DNA of 33,292 nt from Acidobacteriota bacterium (GTDB taxonomy: Bacteria; Acidobacteriota; Thermoanaerobaculia; UBA5066): contig JAKPXO010000239.1 of NCBI GenBank assembly GCA_029567505.1, positions 1 to 33,292 of the forward strand, read 5' to 3'. This document shows positions 25,131 to 33,292 of the stretch, one piece after another. Under the pieces are notes generated by a model, which did not search any database, was not told the DNA's origin, and saw only the letters and a list, made by a program, of their open reading frames with translations. Within the stretch, counting starts at the first letter, position 1. Each line of letters opens with the position of its first letter. The position numbers and the translations under genes were made by a program.

Positions 25131-26251
25131 CGCGGACGCTCTCGGCCGCGGACGCGGTCGTCTGCGGCACCGGGCTCGCGGCGGCCGCCGTCGCCCTCGA
25201 GCTCGCGCGGCGTGACCTCGACGTCGTCCTCCTCGGCTCCGGGCGATTCGGCCGCCCGCGCGGTCCCGGCGCCCCGGTCGCGGCCCAGGCCTTCGTGGAG
25301 GAGGCGGTCCCGGAGGCGCGGGCGCGGCTGGCGCACCTCGCGCGCGACCTCTTTCCCGACTGGCTCTCGGATCTCGAGGAGGAGACCGGCGTCCCGTGCG
25401 AGCTCGACGAGCGGGGCGCCCTGACCGTGGCGTTCGACGAGCCGGAAGAGGTCCTCCTCGACCGCGCGCTCGACGCGCAACGGAGGCGCGGGGTCCCGTT
25501 CGAGGTCCTCGAGCCGGAGGAGGCGCTCCGGCGCGAGCCGGCGCTCACGCCGGAGCTCCGGGCCGCCTTCTCCTTCCCGCGGGACGGCGTGGCGAGGGCG
25601 CGTCGCGTCGGAAAGGCCCTCGTCCTGGCCGCGCGGAGCGCCGGAGTCCGCCTGATCGACGGCACGGGCGCCCGCGTCGTCGCGCGGACCGGCGGCCGGG
25701 TCTCGGGGGTCGAGACGCCGGCCGGCTTCCTCCCGTCCGCGGCGGTCGTCCTCGCGGAGGGCGAGGCGGTCGAGCGCGGCGAAGCCGGGCTCCCGCCGTT
25801 CCCGCTCGAGGCGGCCTCGCGGCCGTGGCTCCGGCTCGACGCGTCCTCGGACCCGGATCGCCCCGGCCGCCTTCTCGTCTCGAGCGGCGTCCGCCTCGTC
25901 CCCCGCCGGGACGGGACGCTCGTCGCGCTCGGCCGGCCCGGGCGCGACGGACGGACGAGGCGGTGCTCGGCGAGCCGCCTCGCGATCCTCCTGGAGGCGC
26001 TGCGACAGCTCGTTCCGGCCTCGATGGCCTGGGAGGCGGGCGAGTCCGGGGCCGCGCCCGAGCTCCGGACGCCGGACGGCCTTCCCCTGGCGGGAGAGAC
26101 GGACGTCGCGGGCCTCTTCCTGGCGACGGCCTGGGGCAGCGACGAGCTCGCTTTCTCGCCCGCCGCGGCGCGATTCGTCGCCGACCTCGTCACCCGCCAC
26201 GAGCCGCCGGCCCCGGCCGCTCCCTTCGCTCCGGCGCGTTTCGGGCTCTGA
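25127..26251 (+). CDS. DAO-family FAD-dependent oxidoreductase with degenerate cofactor motifs
   Basis: The 374-residue protein has the glycine-oxidase/D-amino-acid-oxidase (DAO) layout: an N-terminal Rossmann strand-turn-helix, CGTGLAAAAVALELARRDLDVVLL (read from about residue 14), a middle substrate domain, and a C-terminal region (TPDGLPLAGETDVAGLFLATAWGSDEL) corresponding to the second FAD-contact segment. Both cofactor signatures are altered: the usual GxGxxG reads GTGLAA, and the C-terminal GHGxxG-like block reads AWGSDE. It may still bind FAD or may have lost catalysis. A ThiO role is not supported because no thiamine genes are nearby. It is coupled to the EcsC-like gene and lies 96 bp before the radical SAM gene. 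Confidence 0.72.
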   Translation: MTRTLSAADAVVCGTGLAAAAVALELARRDLDVVLLGSGRFGRPRGPGAPVAAQAFVEEAVPEARARLAHLARDLFPDWLSDLEEETGVPCELDERGALTVAFDEPEEVLLDRALDAQRRRGVPFEVLEPEEALRREPALTPELRAAFSFPRDGVARARRVGKALVLAARSAGVRLIDGTGARVVARTGGRVSGVETPAGFLPSAAVVLAEGEAVERGEAGLPPFPLEAASRPWLRLDASSDPDRPGRLLVSSGVRLVPRRDGTLVALGRPGRDGRTRRCSASRLAILLEALRQLVPASMAWEAGESGAAPELRTPDGLPLAGETDVAGLFLATAWGSDELAFSPAAARFVADLVTRHEPPAPAAPFAPARFGL

Positions 26252-26265
26252 GCGGGCACGAATGG

Positions 26266-26347
26266 TATTCTGCTCGGCTAAGTATTCGAGGTGGCGAGCC
26301 GCTCCTGCGGAGCGGGCGGGCGTCGCCCTTCAGGGAGGACCCGAGAA
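26266..26347 (+). promoter_or_regulatory. Leader of the radical SAM gene
   Basis: TATTCT (26266-26271) is a candidate -10. The leader contains a perfect hairpin, CCGCTCC/GGAGCGG (26299-26315, 3-nt loop), before GGGAGG (26333-26338), which is 9 nt from the ATG. The relatively AT-rich stretch at 26258-26289 stands out from the coding DNA around it. Confidence 0.35.
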
Positions 26348-28222
<1,875 letters not shown>

Positions 28223-28223
28223 C

Positions 28224-28283
28224 GGCGAGGACGGGGGCCGCGGCTCCGCGGCCCCCGCGCCTCGAGGGCGCCGGTGCCTCGCC
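28224..28283. terminator. Strong hairpin, possibly nested, after the radical SAM gene
   Basis: CGGGGGCCGCGG (28232-28243) and CCGCGGCCCCCG (28246-28257) form a perfect stem of up to 12 bp. GGCGAGG (28224-28230) can pair with CCTCGCC (28277-28283) as an outer stem. It lies between the radical SAM stop and a converging gene and probably serves as terminator; no T-tract. Confidence 0.5.
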
Positions 28284-28300
28284 CCTCGTGATCAGACCCG

Positions 28301-29830
28301 CTACTCGGGGACCCTCTCGGCCTCGCGCCAGCGCTGCGCCCACCCGGCCCGCTCGGCGGTCTCCATGTTCACGGTGCCGTCCGCGTGGAACGTGCCGTTC
28401 GACACGAGCCGCCGCCGGCCTTCCTCCGAGAGCCAGAGCGGCAGCGTGTCCTCGGGCGACCTCGGCATGAACTCGTCGCCGGGGGCGACTGGCTGGAAAT
28501 CGCGGTAGGCCTTCCGGACGCCCTGGACGAGGTAATGGAGCTTCGTGTCGGCGCTGGAGCGGACGACGATCCTCTCGAGCGATTCGCTCTCGACCCAGGC
28601 GTGGGCCCCGGAGCCCACGGTCGTCAGCTGGACCGTGAGCCCTTCCTCGTCCGTGACCATCCGGAACGGCTCCGGCACCTCGATCACGCAGACACCTCCG
28701 CGAGTGGACGCGGTGCCGCGGAAGTACGTCCCGGCCTCCGGCCCTTCGAGCGAGACGAACTTGATCACCTTCGAAGCGTCGGTCGGGTGCGGCTCGACGA
28801 ACGTCTTCGTGCCCGTCGCACCGAGGTCCCCGTTCGCGTAGACGCCGTAGGAGTTCCCCTGGCCGAGGCTGCCGAACGTCTGGAGGATGCCGGACGCGTC
28901 GACGGAGTAGCCCCGGACCCCGACCCCGGAGGGCCCCGCGACCCCGACGGTGCCTCTGGCGGCGCCTTCTCCCCGTACCCCCGCCGTATTCGCGATGCTG
29001 TTGATGATCGGCGACGTGCCGAAGGTCGAACGGCCGAGGACGCCGGCCGCGTCGAACGCGTTCGTTGCCGATTCGCCGTACACGCCGAAAGTCCGTGCCG
29101 TGCCGGCGCCGCCGATGCCGTGGACGCCCGCCGACAGGTCGGCGGCCCCGGATCCGATCTCCCCCTGCACGCCGTGGACGACTCCCGTCCCGCCGGCGTA
29201 TCCCCCGACGCCATGGGAGCCGATCGCGTTCGAGTCGTTGACGCCGAGGATTGCTGCGGCCGCGCTGAAGGACCCGGAGGTGAAGAGCTGCTTGTTCGTG
29301 TTCGGGTAGTTCGTGAAGTAGCCGTTGATGTCGATGATCAGGTCTGTGGCGCTCACGGCGGCGACGACCGAGATGGACGTCCCGGAGCCGGCGGGAACGA
29401 TCGCGGCGTTCGCGAGCGTCTGCGCGCCGAGGTAGTTGAGCGTGGACACGTTCGGCATCGTGCCGCCCGCGGGCCACGCGACGATGTGGCCGGGCCCGGC
29501 CGTGTTCGTCACAGCGAAGTTCAAGGAGAACGCGGAGACGTTTGCGGGAAGGCCGGTGCAGCCCGACGCGACGATGTTGAACGTACGGGGGGCGGCCGTC
29601 AGAGCCGGCGGACCGTAGGCGCCGCTGAAACCCATCCCGAGCCGCGTGTCCACCACGCGGCACGGCGTGACCGCGACGAAGACACCGGGATTGCCGATGT
29701 CGCCGAGTGCGGAGAGCCGGGTGGGCGAGGACGGGACGGTCCAGTTGCGGAGGGGCACTTCGTCGGCCGAGATGCGAGGCGCAACGAGAAGCAGGAGCCC
29801 GAACAGGGCTCCGATGGATCGACAGGACAT
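28301..29830 (-). CDS. Secreted surface protein with 'TPCRVVDTR' domain and glycine-rich repeats
   Basis: The 509-residue protein has a signal peptide (about 1-22), an N-terminal beta domain (about 47-175) opening with FVAVTPCRVVDTRLG and closing with LIIDINGYF, a domain type often seen in secreted proteins of Acidobacteria and Planctomycetes, then a glycine-rich region (about 190-330) with repeats such as GVHGIGGAG, FGVYGES and AGVLGRS that look like a beta-helix or fibre. The C-terminal part (about 345-470) has FVEPHPTDASKVIKFVSLEGPEAGTYF and VPEPFRMVTDEEGLTVQLT, reminiscent of tail-fibre or chaperone-like tips. Function unknown; it is probably displayed on or shed from the cell surface. 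GGAG lies 6 nt before the ATG. Third-position GC looks relaxed compared with its neighbours (by eye). Confidence 0.82.
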   Translation of the reverse strand: MSCRSIGALFGLLLLVAPRISADEVPLRNWTVPSSPTRLSALGDIGNPGVFVAVTPCRVVDTRLGMGFSGAYGPPALTAAPRTFNIVASGCTGLPANVSAFSLNFAVTNTAGPGHIVAWPAGGTMPNVSTLNYLGAQTLANAAIVPAGSGTSISVVAAVSATDLIIDINGYFTNYPNTNKQLFTSGSFSAAAAILGVNDSNAIGSHGVGGYAGGTGVVHGVQGEIGSGAADLSAGVHGIGGAGTARTFGVYGESATNAFDAAGVLGRSTFGTSPIINSIANTAGVRGEGAARGTVGVAGPSGVGVRGYSVDASGILQTFGSLGQGNSYGVYANGDLGATGTKTFVEPHPTDASKVIKFVSLEGPEAGTYFRGTASTRGGVCVIEVPEPFRMVTDEEGLTVQLTTVGSGAHAWVESESLERIVVRSSADTKLHYLVQGVRKAYRDFQPVAPGDEFMPRSPEDTLPLWLSEEGRRRLVSNGTFHADGTVNMETAERAGWAQRWREAERVPE

Positions 29831-29987
29831 GGTTCGCTCCTTCTGCCAGTCCCGCCCGGCGGGACGTTGCGGGACGGAGCTCCGCGCGGCTTCGCGAGGT
29901 TCCGATGTGGGTCTGGAGCGAATCTGTCGTCGCTTCGGCGACCTGGCAAGTGTCGGGGCTCACGCGGTGCGCGGTTCCGGACCGAGC

Positions 29988-30013
29988 CGCGCACTCCCGA
30001 CGCGCACTCCCGA
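29988..30013 (+). repeat. Perfect tandem duplication of a 13-mer
   Basis: CGCGCACTCCCGA occurs twice without interruption (29988-30000 and 30001-30013) in the 267-bp gap between the surface-protein gene and the pterin synthase gene. The same gap contains a GTCGC-TTCG-GCGAC hairpin (29929-29942) and no gene that I can support. Confidence 0.75.
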
Positions 30014-30097
30014 GAATCCGGACGGAAGAGGTCCTCGTTCGGCGACGTCGCGATCGGTACTCGAGACTCTTCGGAAGGATGACTCGTGCGCACCCGC

Positions 30098-30472
30098 TCA
30101 GGGTCGGTAGGTCACCGAGTTCCTCGGCCCCTCCCAGACCATCACCTCCTCGAGGCGGACGCCGTCCGAAAGGACGCCCGCCTTCCGCACCTCGTCCGCG
30201 AACCACAGCGCGACGTTCTCGGCGGTCGGGTTCTTCACGTCGAAAGGAGGGACGGTGTTGATGTCGCGGTCGTGGAGGCGCGCGGCGAGCTCGCGGACGA
30301 GCCGCTCGGTCGGGACGAAGTCGACGGAGAGGTCGTACGAGCCCAGACCGTCGGTCCCGAGGGCGACCTCGACCTTCCAGGAGTGCCCGTGCACGGGCTC
30401 CGGCCCTCCGACGTAGTCGCGGAGGTGGTGGGCGGCCTCGAACGTCGCGTGGCAGCGGATGGTGAAGGGCAT
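30098..30472 (-). CDS. 6-pyruvoyl-tetrahydropterin synthase family, PTPS-III type
   Basis: The 124-residue protein is a complete T-fold enzyme of COG0720. Zinc ligands are His15 or His16 in FEAAHHL and His28/His30 in VHGHSW. The catalytic Cys that QueD and eukaryotic PTPS carry in CxxxHGH is absent; instead Glu25 stands in the form ExxHGH (EPVHGH). This is the PTPS-III signature known from Plasmodium and some bacteria, in which the enzyme makes 6-hydroxymethyl-dihydropterin from dihydroneopterin triphosphate, bypassing FolB in folate synthesis. Later motifs VDFVPTERLV, HDRDINTVPPF and NPTAENVALW are typical. It lies 23 bp after the radical SAM fusion gene, probably co-transcribed. GGGGAG sits 8 nt before the ATG. 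Confidence 0.88.
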   Translation of the reverse strand: MPFTIRCHATFEAAHHLRDYVGGPEPVHGHSWKVEVALGTDGLGSYDLSVDFVPTERLVRELAARLHDRDINTVPPFDVKNPTAENVALWFADEVRKAGVLSDGVRLEEVMVWEGPRNSVTYRP

Positions 30473-30495
30473 GACGCGTTCTCCCCGTCGCGCAC

Positions 30496-33132
30496 TCAGC
30501 GCGTCAGGACGGTCTCCTCGCGAACGACACGGATGACGTGCTGGTCCTCCGCGGCGAGGCCCCACGTCTTCTCGATGTGGCGCTTCGGCGTCGTCGCCCC
30601 CTCGCCCGCCAGGCGCAGACGCTCGACGATCACTTCGCCGTTTGGCAGCGTGAAGCGGTAGACCCCTTCCGTCGCCGCCTTCCCGAGGGACGGTGCGCCG
30701 GGCGGCAGCTCCGTCCAGCCGAGGAGCCGCATGCCGGGCGGGAGGCGGTCGTTGACGGCGGCGAGGTGCTCGAGCGTCAGAGGCTCGACGACGTCGAGGT
30801 CGAAGAGCTCGTGGCGCGACTCGGAGCCGAGCGGGAGGGCCGGGCCCATCGAGAGCCGGATGTGGGGGTTGAAGCCCTCGGTGTACCGGACCGGAACGCG
30901 CGCGGCGCGGAGCGCCCTTTCGAGGACGTCCATGACGTTCCGGTGCGAGAGGTAGCGGGCGTCGCCGAGCTTCTCGAAGGAGACGCGCCAGCTCCTCGCG
31001 ATCGCGGCGCTCTCGCTCGCTCCGCCCCGGGAGGTCCGCCGCTCGCGGAGCGGGAGAAGGTCGGGTGTCGCCTTCATCCGATAGGCGGCGCCCTTCGCCT
31101 TGTCGGCGTAGGCCGCGCCGCGCCCCTCGTCGCGGGCGTCGGCGACGCCGCTCGCGACGCCGGATGCGGAGGGAAGAGCGGAGATCTCGACGGCCGCGCG
31201 CCCGCCGTCGCCGGCGTCCCCCGGAACCGGCGCCGGCGGCGCTCCGGCCTCCGCCGCTCCGAGGGTCGGCAGCGCGAACGAGAACGCGGCCGGCATCCCG
31301 TTCGCGAGGACGGTGTCCTCCCCGTTGCCGGGGACGCCGCAGGCCGTGCACCGGCCCCACTTGCAGTCGTCCGTCGCCATCTCCTGCAGGGCCTTCTTCC
31401 ACTCGACGACGAGGAAGGGCTTGCGGATGGAGGCGTCGACGACGTCCCAGGGGAGCGTCTCCTTCAGGTCCTTCTCGCGGAGGTGGCGCGCCTTCGGAAT
31501 TCCCGCCGCGTCGAGCGCCTCGGTCCAGCGCGGCCAGGAGAAGTGCTCGGACCAGCCGTCGAACTTCCCGCCCCTCTTCCAGACCTCGAGCAGCGCGCCC
31601 GACATCCGCCGGTCGCCGAGCGAGAGCATCGCCTCGATCTCGGCTTCCTTCGGCTCGTGCCACTTCAGCTTCGCTCCGCGGACGGGGCGGAACCTCTCCT
31701 TCAGGTACGCGAGCTTCTCCGTGAGCCGCTCCACGCCGTCGAACGCGGACCACTGGAACGGCGTGAAGCTCTTCGGGACGTAGGAGCCGATGGAGACGTG
31801 GACCGTGGCCCGCACGCCCTTCTTCCGTCCCTCGGCGAGGATGTTCGCCACGAGCGTCACGAGCTCGTCGAGGTCGGCCGTCGTCTCGGACGGGAGGCCG
31901 ATCATCGTGTAGACCTTGATGAGGTCCCAGCCGCGCTCGAACGCGACCCCCGCGGCCTTGACCATGTCGTCGTTCGTGAAGGTCTTGTTGATGACGCGGC
32001 GGAGGCGGTCCGAGCCGGTCTCGGGGGCGAACGTGAAGCCCGACTTCCGCACCTCGGAGACGGCGTCGGCGAGCGCGACGGAGAAGGCCTCGGCGCGAAG
32101 CGAGGGGAGCGAGATCGAGACCTTCGTCTTCGCGAGCTCCGGCGCGAGGCAGGCGACCAGGGGCTCGATCTGCGAGTAGTCGGCCGAGGAGAGGGACAGG
32201 AGCCCGACCTCCGACCACCCCGCCTCGTCGATGAACGCCTTCGTCATCCGGGCGACGTCGGCCGGGTCGAGCTCCCGCACGGGGCGATACCAGTAGCCCG
32301 CCTGGCAGAAGCGGCACCCCTGCGTGCAGCCCCGCATGATCTCGAGGCCGAGGCGGTCCTGGACGATGTCGACCGAGGGGACCATTGGCCTTTCGGGGTA
32401 GACGGACGGGTCGAGCCGCTCGACCCAGACCCGCTTCGCCCGCTCCGGGACGCCCGGGGCGTTCGGCGTGTACGCGACGACCCGGTCGCCGTCGTAGCTC
32501 ACGTCGTAGAGCGAGGGGACGTAGATCCCGGGGCAGGCGGCGAAGGCGAGGAGGCGCTCGCGGCGCGGCAGGCCCTGCGTGGACTTCACGGCCTCGAGGA
32601 AGACGGCGAGCGCTTCCTCGGCGTCGCCGAGGAGGAAGACGTCGAAGAAGTCGGCGACCGGCTCGGGGTTCGCGACGCACGGTCCGCCGCCGACGACGAC
32701 CGGGTCGGCGTCGCCGCGGTCGGCCGCGAGGACCGGGACCCCGGCGAGGTCGAGCATGTTCGGGACGTTCGTGTAGTTCAGCTCGCTCTGGAGGGAGAAG
32801 CCGAGGACGTCGAAGTCCGCGACCGGGGCGCACGACTCGATCGAGAAGAGCGGGATCCGCTCGCGTCGCATCACCCCCTCGAGGTCGACCCACGGGGCGT
32901 AGGCGCGCTCGCAGGCCCATCCGTCGCGGCGGTTGACGAGCTCGTAGAGGACCTTCGTGCCGGTGTGGCTCATCCCGATCTCGTACGTGTCGGGGAAGGC
33001 GAGGCAGAGGGTCAGCTCCGCGGCGGAGAGCTCCTTCCGGACGACGTTCCGCTCGAGGCCGAGGTAGCGGCCGGGACGCTCGACGCGGAGGAGGAAGGGC
33101 TCGAGTCGGGGGCGAAGGGAGTCGAAGCGCAT
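30496..33132 (-). CDS. TIGR03960-type radical SAM protein fused to a TIGR03936 (DUF2344) domain
   Basis: The 878-residue protein has an N-terminal B12-binding-like domain (about 40-200, GFSLQSELNYTNVPNMLDLAG), a radical SAM core with CTQGCRFCQAG (Cys269, 273, 276; CX3CX2C), and a Cys-rich end to this half, CKWGRCTACG. A linker of about 110 residues rich in Ala, Gly and Pro (about 600-714) leads into the C-terminal DUF2344 domain (715-878) beginning WRVSFEKLGDARYLSHRNVMDVLERALR. In many bacteria the two halves are separate or directly joined and lie near ribosome-related genes; an RNA-modification role has been suggested but the reaction is unknown to me. TAAACT on the minus strand (33163-33158) may be the -10; AAAGG precedes the ATG weakly. 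Confidence 0.92.
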   Translation of the reverse strand: MRFDSLRPRLEPFLLRVERPGRYLGLERNVVRKELSAAELTLCLAFPDTYEIGMSHTGTKVLYELVNRRDGWACERAYAPWVDLEGVMRRERIPLFSIESCAPVADFDVLGFSLQSELNYTNVPNMLDLAGVPVLAADRGDADPVVVGGGPCVANPEPVADFFDVFLLGDAEEALAVFLEAVKSTQGLPRRERLLAFAACPGIYVPSLYDVSYDGDRVVAYTPNAPGVPERAKRVWVERLDPSVYPERPMVPSVDIVQDRLGLEIMRGCTQGCRFCQAGYWYRPVRELDPADVARMTKAFIDEAGWSEVGLLSLSSADYSQIEPLVACLAPELAKTKVSISLPSLRAEAFSVALADAVSEVRKSGFTFAPETGSDRLRRVINKTFTNDDMVKAAGVAFERGWDLIKVYTMIGLPSETTADLDELVTLVANILAEGRKKGVRATVHVSIGSYVPKSFTPFQWSAFDGVERLTEKLAYLKERFRPVRGAKLKWHEPKEAEIEAMLSLGDRRMSGALLEVWKRGGKFDGWSEHFSWPRWTEALDAAGIPKARHLREKDLKETLPWDVVDASIRKPFLVVEWKKALQEMATDDCKWGRCTACGVPGNGEDTVLANGMPAAFSFALPTLGAAEAGAPPAPVPGDAGDGGRAAVEISALPSASGVASGVADARDEGRGAAYADKAKGAAYRMKATPDLLPLRERRTSRGGASESAAIARSWRVSFEKLGDARYLSHRNVMDVLERALRAARVPVRYTEGFNPHIRLSMGPALPLGSESRHELFDLDVVEPLTLEHLAAVNDRLPPGMRLLGWTELPPGAPSLGKAATEGVYRFTLPNGEVIVERLRLAGEGATTPKRHIEKTWGLAAEDQHVIRVVREETVLTR

Positions 33133-33157
33133 CTGGAGGCCTTTCCGAGAGGGCCGG

Positions 33158-33163
33158 AGTTTA
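33158..33163 (-). promoter_or_regulatory. Candidate -10 element for the radical SAM fusion gene
   Basis: Read on the minus strand this is TAAACT, 25 nt upstream of the ATG. No clear -35 box was seen. Confidence 0.35.
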
Positions 33164-33272
33164 GTCCGGGACGTTGCGAGGACGTCTCTGGCGCCGGTCG
33201 CTCGACGGATTCGGACTCGACGGGAGCGCGCCTCCCGTGGGTAGCGGCCCCCAGGTTCCGGGGGAGGGCATC

Positions 33273-33292
33273 GTGAGATCGCCGCGCGGGTC
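33273..33292 (+). CDS. Possible start of a further gene, cut by window edge
   Basis: GGAGG (33263-33267) lies 5 nt before a GTG at 33273 that opens a frame (V R S P R G) running off the right edge. Too short to identify; the ribosome site is the only support. Confidence 0.25.

Noticed and set aside
25127-26251. ThiO (glycine oxidase for thiamine synthesis)
   Set aside because: No thiamine genes adjoin it and both FAD motifs are degenerate, so only the broader DAO family is supported.
30098-33132. Queuosine (queD/queE) operon
   Set aside because: The pterin enzyme lacks the QueD catalytic Cys, and the radical SAM partner is a large B12-type TIGR03960 protein, not QueE; no queC or queF is seen.

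Overview
This is a very GC-rich, densely packed bacterial chromosomal segment with no RNA genes, insertion sequences, phage genes or CRISPR arrays that I can see. Gene content suggests a Gram-negative (diderm) bacterium: a BamD-like lipoprotein, an outer-membrane-style efflux adaptor operon, TatA, HtpX, and a beta-propeller/Y_Y_Y/GGDEF sensor. The overall style fits the Acidobacteriota, perhaps a Thermoanaerobaculia-like lineage: extreme GC, a secreted protein with a 'VTPCRVVDTR' domain, propeller-type diguanylate cyclases and a tetraether-synthase-like radical SAM enzyme. This assignment is an inference from style and was not tested by any search.

Layout, left to right. 1-3024: the start of a short-chain dehydrogenase (cut by the window edge, minus strand), then a membrane diguanylate cyclase translationally coupled to an RluA-type pseudouridine synthase. 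3032-7742 (minus): an efflux operon of two membrane-fusion adaptor genes, the first carrying two adaptor modules in one lipoprotein, plus a MacB-type permease, with every junction a 4-bp overlap and no ATPase gene. 7806-11884: two alpha-glucan enzymes, a GH77 4-alpha-glucanotransferase and a GH13 lipoprotein alpha-amylase, separated by an opposite-strand ParB-fold protein. 12106-13086: a lone cydB-like gene. 13163-18388 (minus): a large propeller diguanylate cyclase, endonuclease IV and a PHP-domain phosphoesterase.

18454-21349 (plus): an envelope-flavoured run of a PASTA-repeat membrane protein, a BamD-like lipoprotein, an undescribed secreted protein made of two copies of one module, and a 77-residue Fis-type helix-turn-helix protein. 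21350-21522 is a strongly structured non-coding block between convergent genes. 21523-24442 (minus): a cyclophilin, a COG3178-type (AmgK-like) kinase, TatA and HtpX. 24531-28222 (plus): an EcsC-like protein, a degenerate FAD oxidoreductase and a 624-residue radical SAM protein whose cysteine pattern matches the archaeal tetraether synthase / bacterial membrane-spanning-lipid synthase superfamily. 28301-33132 (minus): a secreted surface protein, a pterin synthase of the PTPS-III type (ExxHGH), and an 878-residue TIGR03960/TIGR03936 radical SAM fusion.

The most interesting items are the Tes/Mss-like radical SAM gene, the triple-adaptor efflux operon without an ATPase, the PTPS-III pterin enzyme, the orphan CydB, the duplicated-module secreted protein, and the hairpins at convergent gene ends, one of which is a perfect palindrome containing both stop codons. 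Nearly all genes start at visible Shine-Dalgarno sites, and several have a TAnnnT hexamer a few bases upstream, implying very short leaders.
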